Below are positions 35,065-44,372 of a stretch of DNA of 64,000 bases, in pieces. Each line of letters opens with the position of its first letter. Position 1 is the first letter of the stretch. The stretch spans positions 1,178,001-1,242,000 of the forward strand of contig NZ_CP021780.1 in assembly GCF_002192415.1 (NCBI RefSeq), in the 5' to 3' direction. The stretch comes from Paenibacillus donghaensis (GTDB lineage Bacteria; Bacillota; Bacilli; Paenibacillales; Paenibacillaceae). Both the position numbers and the translations under genes were made by a program. Below the pieces are notes generated by a model. The model made no database searches and was not told the DNA's origin. It saw only the letters and a list, made by a program, of their open reading frames with translations.

Positions 35065-37280
35065 ATGGTAAAAACTGCGCTTATATACCCTCCTATCAGC
35101 GATCCTACTTCGGGTTATCACAGCCTTTGTTGTTTGGCGGGCTATGCGCGGCAATTCGGCTTTGAAGATATTGATATTATTGACAGCAACATTGACTCAT
35201 GGCTGTATACCGTAGCACCTGAGCAAATCGGGAGAACCATGCAATATATCAATGAACGAACTGCGCAGCTTCAAGCACTGGAACAACCCACGCCCATTGA
35301 ACAAATGGAGCTTTTTTACGCGCTCAAAGTACAAGACATGAATTTTGTCGAGGCGCTGCCAGCCGCGTTGCATACTTTCCGTCATGAAACAGAATTTTTT
35401 GACTACAGGATGTATACCAGCGCCGTTGAGACGGTAATGCTCTGGATGGATGCCTTATCTTTAAAGGGCTTCCCGGGGCAATTCAAGGGGTTCAGCTTAG
35501 CCACCACCGGATTTTTCAATATATTTAGCTCCTTGGATATGCGCGATACTCGAATCACCGAAGTGATCTCTCAACCTTTCACCGACTATTTCAGGAACGA
35601 ATTGATTCCTGGCATCATCATAGGCGACTATTCCCTCGTTGGTATCAGTATCACCTATGTCGCCCAAATTCCTTTCGCACTCAGCATGGCACAGCACATT
35701 CGGAGAAGCTGCCCGGAAATCCGGATTATATTTGGCGGTACCCCCGTCTCTGATTACTGGAAATATATTTTGAACAAAACCGATTTTTATGCGGTATTTG
35801 ACTCTGCAGACGCCTGCATCATCGGTGAAGGTGAAAGTGCCTTGGTCTCTATCCTCCAGGCATTGAAGCACAATAAGCCGTTGCCTGCGTCTCCGAATAT
35901 TGCACTGCATCCCCGATATCAAGCCGTGCCTGACACATCCGCGCTGGAAATCAAATACGAAGATATCTGCTCCTTTCCGGCGCCGGAGTACAGCAAGCTG
36001 CCCTGGGAGAAATACCTATCCCCATTTCCGTTCATTTACTATTCTCCTTCGCGGGGATGTTATTGGAACCGGTGCACCTTTTGTGATTACGGCTTGAATA
36101 CCGATTCGCCTACCAGTCCCTGGCGGCAATACCCGCTGGATAAAATTATGGAAGATTTGAGGACGCTCGCCGTCACCTACAAATATATTTATTTCTCAGT
36201 GGACGTGCTTTCTCCGGCCTTGCTGTTGAAGCTGGCGGCGGCGATCCTGGAAGAAGGCCTCGACATGGAGCGGAGATCCGGTTGGAGGAATACTGGACGC
36301 CTGAACGCTGTGATTTGCTGCATAAAAGCGGATGTACCGCCATCTCGGTCGGATTTGAATCCGGCAACCAACGGATATTGAATCTGATCAATAAAGGAAC
36401 CAAGGTCGACCGGCTGCAGGAAACCATTCAAATGTTCAGCGAAGCCGGCATCGGCGTACAAATTATGGGATTTACCGGATTCCCTACGGAAACGGTTGAC
36501 GATGCCTTGAGTTCCGTTGATTTTCTGCAGCATAACAGCAGGCACTGGACTTTTGGCGGGCTTGGCCAGTTCGTCTTAACCAAAGGCGCCATTATAGCCA
36601 AAGAACCGGAGCGTTTCGGTATTCTCGATATCCGGCCTTTTGAGGGCGAAGATATCGCCTGGAGGCTGTATTACAGTGAGCAAAAGCACTTGCTTGCAAA
36701 TTCTTCACGTTGCGGGTCGAAGGAGCTGACACAAGCCAAAGCATCCTTGAGGGCCAATCAGTTTGACCGTCCTTGGGTGGGGGGAGTGGATACGGCGCAT
36801 TCGATGTTCTACCACGACCGGTTCGGGAACAACATCCTCAAAGTCATCAGCGGCGCAAATCATACGGCAGCTAACGAGAGCACAATCTTGGAATTAAATG
36901 GGCATCTTATTGAGGAACACTATTACCTTCCTGTCCACAAGCTGTTTAACAAAAAGAACTTGGATAACATACTTGACACATCCGAACGCGAAGGAAAGGC
37001 AGTCACCGCGCAAAATATAACTGAACTTCTTCAACAATGGGAACCGGATTATTCCAGTTACCCGCAGCCAAAAGAACAGCAGCTGTTCGTCCGGCGGGAT
37101 GGCACTCTTTTTCCGTTTCCTGTACCCATGATCGAGTTTTTGCGGAATTTCGAACATGGCTTAAGTTTGACGGAACTGCTGCAGCAATCTACACAGCATG
37201 AGTTCCATACCCAACTATGGCAACACTGTATCACCAACCGGTTTCTGCGGCTGAAACGGTCACCGGCAGCGGAAGCTTGA
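35065..37280 (+). CDS. Cobalamin-binding radical SAM protein (frameshifted)
   Basis: About 738 residues when two frames are joined. Residues 1-290 resemble a B12-binding Rossmann region (TALIYPPISDPTSGYHSL, GISITYVAQIPFALSM, IIFGGTPVSDYW, CIIGEGESAL). The radical SAM cluster motif is RGCYWNRCTFCDYG with Cys 332, 337 and 340, spacing CX4CX2C rather than CX3CX2C. The frame breaks between about 36265 and 36282; SVGFESGNQRIL, a radical SAM barrel motif, continues in the second frame to 37280. One missing base explains the break. GGAGG lies 10 bases upstream of ATG 35065. Likely a peptide-modifying enzyme (methylation or C-C bond formation); the reaction is not determined. Confidence 0.82.
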
Positions 37281-37311
37281 AGATCGTTGGACAAAGGAGG
37301 TGTGTTCTCAG

Positions 37312-38598
37312 TTGAACTCCGCAATCAGCAAACCTAATTACAGACTCCTGCTAAAGCATAATGCCGACTTTCGCTATTTATGGCTAGCCCGTGCATGCTC
37401 CTTCTTTGGGGATTCCTTATACAATCTGGCGATCAGCTGGCTCGTGTACTCGATGACCGGCTCCTCGCTCCAGGTGGGGCTGGTGATTGTCGCCAAGTTC
37501 CTGCCGGAAATGGTACTCGGTTTATTCATTGGCGCCTGGGTAGACCGCTTGAACAAAAAGATTTTGATGCAGATCTCCGATGCCGCTCAGGCCCTGCTCA
37601 CCGGAACCCTTGCTGTATTGATGATAACCGGGCAGCTTCAGCTGCTGCATATCTATCTGATTACAGTCGGTTTATCGATTATGGGCAATCTGTTTGCAAC
37701 TTCGCAGAGCTCTTGGATGCCGGAGCTCATCGCGGATAAAACCTATCTCATCTCAGCCAATTCACTGCTGTCCGTTTCCCTGCAAATCACCCGTATTCTC
37801 GGTACGGTTGCAGGTGGAATATTGGTGGCCTCCATTGGGAATTCAGGGGCCGTGATTGTGGATGCGGTAACCTTTATCGTCTCGCTCGCCCTGATTCAGC
37901 GGATTAAGCAACGCAGCAAGGCCGAGAAGAATTCCGGCGCCGCCACCGACTTGTCCATCTTCGCGGAAATCCGTGAGGGCTGGAAATGGCTGCGGGGACA
38001 AACTGCCTTGCTCCTGCTCATCCTTCTCGGTACGCTCAGCAATATTGCCTTAGGACCAAGCAATGTGCTTCCCCCCATGCTGATCGAGGAGTTGCTGCAA
38101 GGCGGTTCCAGCGAGCTCGGTATTTTTAATGCAGCTATAGCTGTCGGGTTGCTTCTGGGCGGGCTGTTCGTCGGCAGCAAGTCCCCCCGGAGAATCGGTC
38201 TCTGGTTCTCCTGTGGACTGGGTGTTCAAGGCCTTGGCATGTGTGTGATCGCATTATCTCCCGTACTCTGGACGGCTTGCTTCGGCAACTTGATTTTGGG
38301 CTTTGGAGTGACAGTCACTGTGATCCCGATGAGCACCTTGTTCCAGTTGCTTGTTCCGTCTCCGCTTCGGGGACGTGTCAACAGCATCAGCTCCATGGCC
38401 TTTAACATCTCCATCCCGTTAACCTATGGCGGAGTAGGTATTCTGGCCGACAGAATCGGTGTGGAAGTATGTTTCGGTCTTGCCGCTATCCTGTTTGCCG
38501 TTTGTCTGATCATCGGGCTGACCAATCATCATCTGCGCAGCCTCGACATAAAAGCTCCACAGTCCTCCCGTTCACCTCAAACCGGTCAATCTGTATAA
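37312..38598 (+). CDS. MFS transporter, probable exporter of the peptide locus
   Basis: 428 residues, twelve predicted membrane helices, MFS_3-type: DFRYLWLARACSFFGDSLYNLAISWLVY, GLFIGAWVDRLNKK (loop 2-3 motif) and RGRVNSISSMAFNISIPL. AAAGGAGG lies upstream; TTG 37312 is the most likely start. It lies 31 bases after the radical SAM gene, so it is probably in the same operon and exports the mature product or gives self-protection. Confidence 0.85.
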   Translation: MNSAISKPNYRLLLKHNADFRYLWLARACSFFGDSLYNLAISWLVYSMTGSSLQVGLVIVAKFLPEMVLGLFIGAWVDRLNKKILMQISDAAQALLTGTLAVLMITGQLQLLHIYLITVGLSIMGNLFATSQSSWMPELIADKTYLISANSLLSVSLQITRILGTVAGGILVASIGNSGAVIVDAVTFIVSLALIQRIKQRSKAEKNSGAATDLSIFAEIREGWKWLRGQTALLLLILLGTLSNIALGPSNVLPPMLIEELLQGGSSELGIFNAAIAVGLLLGGLFVGSKSPRRIGLWFSCGLGVQGLGMCVIALSPVLWTACFGNLILGFGVTVTVIPMSTLFQLLVPSPLRGRVNSISSMAFNISIPLTYGGVGILADRIGVEVCFGLAAILFAVCLIIGLTNHHLRSLDIKAPQSSRSPQTGQSV

Positions 38599-38697
38599 GT
38601 AATTTAGGTTCAGTAACAAGTTACGGGAGAATCGACGAAATTCTACAAATGGAAGACGCGGAGAAAGAAGGGTCACGGGTCGTTGTCGATTATTGTG

Positions 38698-38949
38698 TCA
38701 GCCTGACTTTCTCTCCTGGCGATCCTGGTAGTTCCGCCAGCGGTTTAACGCAGTCAGCTGTTCCTTCATCTCCATTCGGGCTTGGAGGGACGTGATGGAG
38801 TACCCAAAACCTTGCTTGTTCATCGCACGAAGCTGGTTGTTTTTCCCTTCCGTTTTCGCTTTGGAGATTTTGCAAAGGAGCCGGTTCATGATTTCGGGAA
38901 GCCAGTTCCAGACGGTTCGGATAGGAAAAATCGCAGCAAAAAGATCCAT
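38698..38949 (-). pseudogene. ISL3-type transposase C-terminal remnant
   Basis: About 83 residues matching the transposase end, with KTEGKNNQLRAMNKQGFGYSITSL as the typical motif before the stop. No 5' part is present. Confidence 0.6.
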
Positions 38950-38972
38950 CTAATGATGGATCTTTTTGCTGC
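38933..38972. terminator. Perfect 18-bp hairpin
   Basis: GCAGCAAAAAGATCCATC with its complement around TAAT. It overlaps the start side of the transposase remnant and could serve as terminator for the MFS operon. Confidence 0.65.
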
Positions 38973-39018
38973 GGATATGGTTGGCAGAGATATGTATTGC
39001 GTTAATTGAAGAATTATA

Positions 39019-39462
39019 TCAATCAAATTCATTGTCTGACAGTTGCTTTAGATGCTCCAGACCCGGTGGGATACCATATAATACGGCTGCTTCTTGCAAA
39101 GTGAAATCCGTGTGTTTAGATTCGTACAATAATTCGTCCGGCATCAGCAGTTCCACAGCGAATTGATTGGCCTGTCGTTCGATACGATCTACAGAATAGA
39201 GGGTATGTCTTCTCAAAAAGGGTGTATTAACATCAGGATGCAGAATCACATGTCCCAGTTCATGAGCGCATGTGAAGCGCTGATCTTGTTGTGAGGATTC
39301 ATTATTAATATGGATCATTTTTAATCGACGACTGGAATTGTAGTAGCCTAACATATCGCCCAACAATTCATATAACACCAGGACTTTTCTCTGCGATGCA
39401 ATTTCGAATGGGTTATTGGTCCGGTGTTTCTTGATGAGTTGGGTTACAGTAGATTTAATCAC
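39019..39462 (-). CDS. ImmA/IrrE family metallopeptidase
   Basis: 147 residues with the zinc motif in CAHELGHVILH and a downstream RIERQANQFAVELLMP Glu ligand. Such proteases cleave the partner phage or ICE repressor upon damage or signals. GTG 39462 follows AAAGGG and lies 18 bases after the repressor stop, so both are co-transcribed. Confidence 0.9.
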   Translation of the reverse strand: MIKSTVTQLIKKHRTNNPFEIASQRKVLVLYELLGDMLGYYNSSRRLKMIHINNESSQQDQRFTCAHELGHVILHPDVNTPFLRRHTLYSVDRIERQANQFAVELLMPDELLYESKHTDFTLQEAAVLYGIPPGLEHLKQLSDNEFD

Positions 39463-39480
39463 GCTGTATCCCTTTCATAG

Positions 39481-39948
39481 CTAATCCCTGTATTTTTTTG
39501 GAGTGAACTTCTGCTTAGATACTTCTCTGGCCAACCGAAGAGAATTCTCAAGAGAAATAGCAAACAACCTTTTAGTTTCCTCATCCATAGGTTCTCCGTT
39601 AAAAGCTAATGCCTCGTTTGATTCTAAATCTGCCAGTATACGATCCAGGTCTTTGCCGATGTCTTTCTTGTCTTTATCAGATATTTCGTAATATTTGGAA
39701 TCAGAATTTGAAATGTTTTCTTGTCCTTCTAAGTAACCCATAGCCCTCATTAAGTCATCGCTATCAGCATTCTTTAGAAATGGAGCCAATGCAATTAAAT
39801 TCTCAGGCGTAACCTTGTGAGTTCCAGACTCGATGCGGTTTATAGTGGAATGGCTTACTCCGGATTTAACAGCAAGTTCTCTTTGACTCCTAAATCCACT
39901 CTCTTCTCTTAATTTCGCAAAATATATCCCAAACTCTTTTAAGTTCAT
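39481..39948 (-). CDS. XRE family repressor of a phage/ICE-type switch
   Basis: 155 residues. N-terminal helix-turn-helix (YFAKLREESGFRSQRELAVKSGVSHSTINRIESG), then a helical C-terminal region. Encoded with an ImmA protease and divergent from a Cro-like gene, with operators between them. ATG 39948 is preferred over GTG 39957. Confidence 0.9.
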   Translation of the reverse strand: MNLKEFGIYFAKLREESGFRSQRELAVKSGVSHSTINRIESGTHKVTPENLIALAPFLKNADSDDLMRAMGYLEGQENISNSDSKYYEISDKDKKDIGKDLDRILADLESNEALAFNGEPMDEETKRLFAISLENSLRLAREVSKQKFTPKKYRD

Positions 39949-39980
39949 ATGTATCACCCAATCCTAGTTTAACAGAAAGT

Positions 39981-40041
39981 GTTTCAAGTATGAAACAATC
40001 GTTTGTTTCATTCGTGAAATATAATGTTTCATTCGTGATAC
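39981..40041. promoter_or_regulatory. Three repressor operators
   Basis: GTTTCAAGTATGAAAC (39981), GTTTCATTCGTGAAAT (40005) and GTTTCATTCGTGATAC (40026) are 16-bp dyads at 24 and 21 base steps. A weaker fourth, GTAACAAGTGTGAGAC, is at 40061. Confidence 0.85.
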
Positions 40042-40094
40042 AAAGGTGGAATATTTTTTTGTAACAAGTGTGAGACAGGAGGTGCTGTACAGAG

Positions 40095-40283
40095 ATGAAA
40101 GTAATTCCTAAACCAGGAATCATTAATCAACTACAAGAAGAAAAGTGTATGTCTGAGCAAGAATTTGCAGATTTCGTAGGGACTTCAAGGTCTTCGCTGT
40201 GGAGAGCAAAGCTATCGTCAGATGATAAACGTTTTTCTTTAGGGCAAGATGTAATGGCAAAAATACTAAGGAAGTTTTCCTGA
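40095..40283 (+). CDS. Cro-like small helix-turn-helix protein
   Basis: 62 residues: CMSEQEFADFVGTSRSSLWRAKL is a compact helix-turn-helix. AGGAGGTG precedes ATG 40095. Divergent from the repressor across the three operators, so it is the first gene of the lytic or transfer direction. Confidence 0.75.
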   Translation: MKVIPKPGIINQLQEEKCMSEQEFADFVGTSRSSLWRAKLSSDDKRFSLGQDVMAKILRKFS

Positions 40284-40450
40284 AAAGTCGTTTGAAGACA
40301 TATTTTTTTTGGAGTTCTTGTCTCAAACGTGTTACAAAAATATTTCTGACGAAATTGTTTTAATTTTTGAGTATGTCCCTGTACCTGAAAGTACAAGTGG
40401 CTTCTTTACTTTCGGTAATCAATATCTTTTGAAAAGGAGTTGATAAAAAC

Positions 40451-40678
40451 ATGGTAGTCCCACACACCATCCAGCATACACATAAAGCCAGGGGGGATGC
40501 TGGCATGATTGTTGCAAGCTACACATTCGGGGAGACGAAGGTTCATATCTGCGATGACCATATTGCCAAGAGCCCAGAAGAGCGTGAGAAAGTCGATACA
40601 GCAATTGCAGATGCTGCATGGGCCTGTTTACAGGATGCAGCAGACTCCATGAAGGATGTCTCTGAGTCTACTCTATAA
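40451..40678 (+). CDS. Hypothetical small protein (75 aa)
   Basis: AAAAGGAG precedes ATG 40451. Acidic C-terminal half with two Cys (HICDD and AWACLQDAADS). Family not recognised. Confidence 0.6.
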   Translation: MVVPHTIQHTHKARGDAGMIVASYTFGETKVHICDDHIAKSPEEREKVDTAIADAAWACLQDAADSMKDVSESTL

Positions 40679-40796
40679 GTATAGCTATTATTAGAAAAAA
40701 TTATACGTAGATTTTTACGTTATGGATTATCCGGTGACAGAAATCCATATCCGAATTTAAAGAAGTGTCTTAATACATTATGGAGGGAGCCACGAC

Positions 40797-41192
40797 ATGG
40801 GGAACTTTGAGAATTTGCTGAATATAGAAGTGCGCTTAACGGGAAAGAGGGAGGAAATTGAATTGATTAAACACAGACGGCGTGTTCTTTTCAATGATGT
40901 TGATGCAAATGAGAAAGAAATAATTAGCCTTCATTATGAAATTGAATTTAAAAAGCTTGAATTGTTGCATGTCAAACGGGAGCAGATCACCCTCTTGAGG
41001 AACTCGACTGATGTACACGACAGAACGATCTATTTGCAGCAGCTAAGCCGACTCCAGTTGTTAAATGAAAAGTGCATCACCATTCAGGTTAAACAGTTAT
41101 TCGAGGAAGGCTATGGCCTGGAACTGAAGCAGCGTGGACTCATAACAGGATATGAAGAGGCAGAGCCTACAGAACAGACGAAGGTGATCTAA
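40797..41192 (+). CDS. Hypothetical coiled-coil protein (131 aa)
   Basis: GGAGGGAG precedes ATG 40797. Highly charged and mainly helical (LTGKREEIELIKHRRRVLF, FKKLELLHVKREQITLL). No known motif. The next gene starts 1 base after its stop. Confidence 0.65.
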   Translation: MGNFENLLNIEVRLTGKREEIELIKHRRRVLFNDVDANEKEIISLHYEIEFKKLELLHVKREQITLLRNSTDVHDRTIYLQQLSRLQLLNEKCITIQVKQLFEEGYGLELKQRGLITGYEEAEPTEQTKVI

Positions 41193-41193
41193 C

Positions 41194-41454
41194 TTGAGTA
41201 AGTTTCAGAATAATGAGCGACTTCCTGATCATCGTATGAACGAAAAAGATAAAGCAGAGTTTGCTGAAGCGTTGGCATTCAGATATGTCCAGTTAACGCT
41301 TCTAGCTAATTCTGCTAACCATGCACGCTATTGGGTTGATCAAACGACAGCACAGTCTGCTGAAGAACTGGAACGTCTATCTAAGATTCTGTCGGATCTT
41401 CCTGAAGATATTCAAGAACTAGTGAACGAAAGCATTCGATTACACCAACAATGA
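41194..41454 (+). CDS. Hypothetical protein (86 aa)
   Basis: TTG start with AAGGTGAT upstream, coupled to the preceding gene. Helical, with HARYWVDQTTAQSAEELERL. Unknown family. Confidence 0.6.
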   Translation: MSKFQNNERLPDHRMNEKDKAEFAEALAFRYVQLTLLANSANHARYWVDQTTAQSAEELERLSKILSDLPEDIQELVNESIRLHQQ

Positions 41455-41576
41455 GGACAGGCCTTGGCCTTGTCTCCATGCTTGTTCTTTACTTACGGAC
41501 AAGCATGGAGATGCGGCTAACGCATCCAGAAGCGCTGAACGCAAAATTGCGCTGAGCTACTAAGGAGGTGAATAAA

Positions 41577-41789
41577 ATGGATACCGAAGCAAAGCAAACA
41601 CAGATACTTCAAGCAGCTCGAAATTGGCAGAGATATCGGGGCAGCATTACAGACAAAGTCGTAAATCTGATGTTGGACGCCGGGTTGAGCATCTACGATG
41701 CACGAATTGTTCTGGACGAAGCCCAAGGTTCGCTCAACATTAGATCGTGGGGAAAGGAAGGAGAGCTAACGAAAGCAAACTTTGATTAA
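41577..41789 (+). CDS. Hypothetical protein (70 aa)
   Basis: AAGGAGGTGAA precedes ATG 41577. Contains VVNLMLDAGLSIYDARIVLDEAQ, a motif echoed by the product at 43252 (LIDLLINEGLCVSRVNQIMDLV), so the two may be paralogues. Confidence 0.65.
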   Translation: MDTEAKQTQILQAARNWQRYRGSITDKVVNLMLDAGLSIYDARIVLDEAQGSLNIRSWGKEGELTKANFD

Positions 41790-41925
41790 TAGTATCGCTC
41801 TACTCTTTCTATCCATAATTTATATTCTTTTCCCTCTTTATGTTGCGCCCAATAATAAATATCTGATCTTGTAAAACTCAACGCAAAATTGCGTTAAGCC
41901 CAATCCTGAGAACGGGGATGGAGAT

Positions 41926-42102
41926 GTGAAGTCCTTAGTAAACGATAAACCTTTAACTAAAAGTATGGTCGGAGAGCGCATATGGGCGTTGCAAAGTACA
42001 GATGAAGCAGCCTTTCAACGGGAACTCATTACGTATTTTGAGCGCGGTTATTCAGGATATTCCATAGTGGGCATTGAGTATCCATATATCTTTTTGCAGT
42101 GA
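41926..42102 (+). CDS. Hypothetical protein (58 aa), GTG start
   Basis: GTG 41926 after GGGGATGGAG. The product contains MVGERIWALQST and ELITYFERGYSGYSIVGIEYPY. Its stop lies 11 bases before the next start. The palindrome CGCAAAATTGCG lies 33 bases upstream. Confidence 0.5.
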   Translation: MKSLVNDKPLTKSMVGERIWALQSTDEAAFQRELITYFERGYSGYSIVGIEYPYIFLQ

Positions 42103-42113
42103 GGAGGCTAGTA

Positions 42114-42299
42114 ATGAAGAAAGAAATGAACATTATACATTGTACTTTGCAAAGATGCTTTGACGTTGGAACAGACGACACTTTTCTATCTCAAATCATT
42201 TCGATGTTTCGCCGCAAATGGCGGGGGCAGACACTTGTTTTGTCTTTCATTGACGACATGGAGGTAAGATTTATATCCTCTTTTAGAACTTACAGATAG
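42114..42299 (+). CDS. Hypothetical protein (61 aa)
   Basis: GAGGAGG precedes ATG 42114. Basic region MFRRKWRGQTLVLSF; no recognised family. Confidence 0.5.
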   Translation: MKKEMNIIHCTLQRCFDVGTDDTFLSQIISMFRRKWRGQTLVLSFIDDMEVRFISSFRTYR

Positions 42300-42368
42300 C
42301 GAAAGGAAGAGAAGTCTGTAGGAATCATGAGGATTTTAACGTCCCACAAATCTAAGGAGGATGGCAAC

Positions 42369-42536
42369 ATGAAGCAATGGAGTAATAATGCTTGCCTGGG
42401 ATATATCCTGGCTGCTCTGAAGCGTAAAGGCTGGTCCAAAGCACAGATTAAGGAAGTCACTCATGCCGTATATTTTGAATTTGACTTCAAGAGCATTAAG
42501 GAAGCTGCCGATCTGTATGAAAGATCATTTGATTAA
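42369..42536 (+). CDS. Hypothetical protein (55 aa)
   Basis: AAGGAGG precedes ATG 42369. Contains LKRKGWSKAQIKEVTHAVYFEFDF. Unknown family. Confidence 0.55.
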   Translation: MKQWSNNACLGYILAALKRKGWSKAQIKEVTHAVYFEFDFKSIKEAADLYERSFD

Positions 42537-42619
42537 TCGGCTTATGGTGGTAAAGGACGGTGCTGAATTCTAGTAAAAGAAATAACGAGTATCTGCTAAC
42601 AACGGAAGGAGTGAATGAT

Positions 42620-42895
42620 ATGGGGACTGCGAATTCCCTGCCGGTGATCACTGGCAGAGCTGCTGCTGAATATCTGCAGGACTGGTTGCACATTTCAGCG
42701 ATTGTGAAGGTAGTGTCGGATGACAGGAAGCATCTCTATTTTAGAGGCAAGGATCAGATCGGAAGACGGATGGAATATCGGGTTGAGGCTGTAGCAGAAG
42801 CTGATTACCACAACATTTACGAACGAACTCCAAATCCAGAACAACCGGAACCCTGGGAATGGGCTGATGCGATCCCTGTGAGGCGAGAGGGCTAA
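42620..42895 (+). CDS. Hypothetical protein (91 aa)
   Basis: GGAAGGAG lies 8 bases upstream of ATG 42620; GTG 42611 is an alternative. The Trp-rich tail PEQPEPWEWADAIPVRR is distinctive. Unknown function. Confidence 0.6.
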   Translation: MGTANSLPVITGRAAAEYLQDWLHISAIVKVVSDDRKHLYFRGKDQIGRRMEYRVEAVAEADYHNIYERTPNPEQPEPWEWADAIPVRREG

Positions 42896-42957
42896 AGTCA
42901 AGGCCAGTCAACATATACGAATGAGATCATCTGAATTCTTGAAAGGAATGATCAGTG

Positions 42958-43119
42958 ATGGATACAGGAGAAGAGATTATGCACGAATTAGAAGCGGGTA
43001 TCTCGTTGTTGGAAAAGCACAATTTGGTCGATGCAGCCAATGTCCTGCGGAATCGACTGGCATCCTACCGGCAGCTTATGGATGAACTCGGCCGCCTGGA
43101 ATTCACACGTATCCTTTAA
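42958..43119 (+). CDS. Hypothetical helical protein (53 aa)
   Basis: GAAAGGAATG lies upstream of ATG 42958. Two helices: LEAGISLLEKHNLVDAANVL and RLASYRQLMDELGRL. Confidence 0.5.
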   Translation: MDTGEEIMHELEAGISLLEKHNLVDAANVLRNRLASYRQLMDELGRLEFTRIL

Positions 43120-43251
43120 TAGGCAACCCGCCTAATGATGGCTGGAGGGATACCAGTCGAAACCCAACCGGTCAGCACGGGAGGGCTGCGGAATCTGCCA
43201 TTTGAGAAGCTTGTGTTCTCGGTGTTACAAGGATTAGGAAGGAGGGGGAAA

Positions 43252-43446
43252 ATGGACGGTAAAACTTTTGCTGCTGAATTAAGAGAGGTATCAACATGGG
43301 AACTAAGGGAGCGTTTTAATAACGAGAATTTGGCTATTTCTGATAAGTTGATTGATTTGTTAATTAATGAAGGTCTTTGTGTGTCACGTGTCAACCAGAT
43401 TATGGACTTAGTAAAGAAAAGAGTTTTGGAACGACCCTTAGCTTAG
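43252..43446 (+). CDS. Hypothetical protein (64 aa)
   Basis: AGGAGGGGG precedes ATG 43252, favouring this start over 43135. Shares an LIDLLINEGLCVSRVNQIMD motif with the 41577 product. Confidence 0.55.
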   Translation: MDGKTFAAELREVSTWELRERFNNENLAISDKLIDLLINEGLCVSRVNQIMDLVKKRVLERPLA

Positions 43447-43450
43447 CTGA

Positions 43451-43494
43451 TTAACTCGCCTAGAGGGCATGTTATTCCCTCTTAGGCGAGTTAA
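43451..43494. terminator. Terminator between convergent small genes
   Basis: TTAACTCGCCTA and AGGG pair with CCCT and TAGGCGAGTTAA. Confidence 0.8.
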
Positions 43495-43501
43495 ACCAAC
43501 A

Positions 43502-43723
43502 TCAATCTTGACTTAGAAATTTACGTGATTCTCTTGCATAACTTTTTAGTTCTTCGGGTTTAACAGTAGCTAATGCTTCTAGAAAAGAACTGTAGACTCC
43601 CACGTATGTGCTGATAATTTCATCAATATTTAACTTTTCGAATTTGTTTGGATTAACTTTATCGAGAGCAGCAATTGTAAGATCTTTAGCAACGAGATTA
43701 ATGCATTCGTTTAATTCAGCCAA
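43502..43723 (-). CDS. Hypothetical helical protein (73 aa)
   Basis: TTG 43723 preceded by AAAGGAGGTAA. Contains IDEIISTYVGVYSSFLEAL. Convergent with the 43252 gene; unknown family. Confidence 0.6.
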   Translation of the reverse strand: MAELNECINLVAKDLTIAALDKVNPNKFEKLNIDEIISTYVGVYSSFLEALATVKPEELKSYARESRKFLSQD

Positions 43724-43817
43724 AACTATTACCTCCTTTCAAGGAAAAAAATGAAATAAAATTCTATTTTAGCAGAAATTAGTAGTTTGTAACCAATTTC
43801 GTAAAAGTATAGAAAGG

Positions 43818-44036
43818 ATGAGTGGTTTGGACTCTGAGTATCCGGTATTTATTGCAGCACAAATGCTTAGATTTGTAAATCAGGACTCCTATTTAACCTT
43901 AGTGTATAGGGATTTCTTGAAAAGAGGTCATGCCTCAGAAAAAGCTTTAGAGATACTGTTTAACGGAAATGTGTTGGAAGATTCGGTCATGACTCGTGAG
44001 TATGAATTATATGCTAAAGAAGGAGAGAGAAAATAA
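43818..44036 (+). CDS. Hypothetical protein (72 aa)
   Basis: Start is ATG 43818 or TTG 43827; GAAAGG sits too close to the ATG and suits the TTG better. The stop overlaps the next ATG (TAATG). Confidence 0.5.
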   Translation: MSGLDSEYPVFIAAQMLRFVNQDSYLTLVYRDFLKRGHASEKALEILFNGNVLEDSVMTREYELYAKEGERK

Positions 44037-44338
44037 TGCCACTGGTATTTAAACGTCCCCTGTACGCAGGGGACATCTTTGAAGGAGAGATTCAAGGCCT
44101 CTTTGTACAAGCGCATGTATTTTCAGATCCATCCTCGTATGGGATATCAGAAGGTCGAATCAGTCGGTTGACGGTGTATCCGAATCAACAAAAAGAGTTC
44201 GGTAAACATCTGGCTAATTATGATCGGGGCTGGGATGGTAAACCTCCGGAAGACAGCAAGATTCGTGCAGTTACTGAAGCGGTAATCAGGCAATTTGATG
44301 ATAAGGCGGTAGATTGGCGGTTTGAGGCTTCGCGTTAG
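44036..44338 (+). CDS. Hypothetical phage-type protein (100 aa)
   Basis: Contains YPNQQKEFGKHLANYDRGWDG and a C-terminal helical region, similar to small proteins common in Firmicute phage or ICE early regions. AAGGAGAGAG lies upstream of ATG 44036. Confidence 0.6.
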   Translation: MPLVFKRPLYAGDIFEGEIQGLFVQAHVFSDPSSYGISEGRISRLTVYPNQQKEFGKHLANYDRGWDGKPPEDSKIRAVTEAVIRQFDDKAVDWRFEASR

Positions 44339-44372
44339 ATTGCGAAAAGTCCAATTGGTTAGGAGGTGAATT

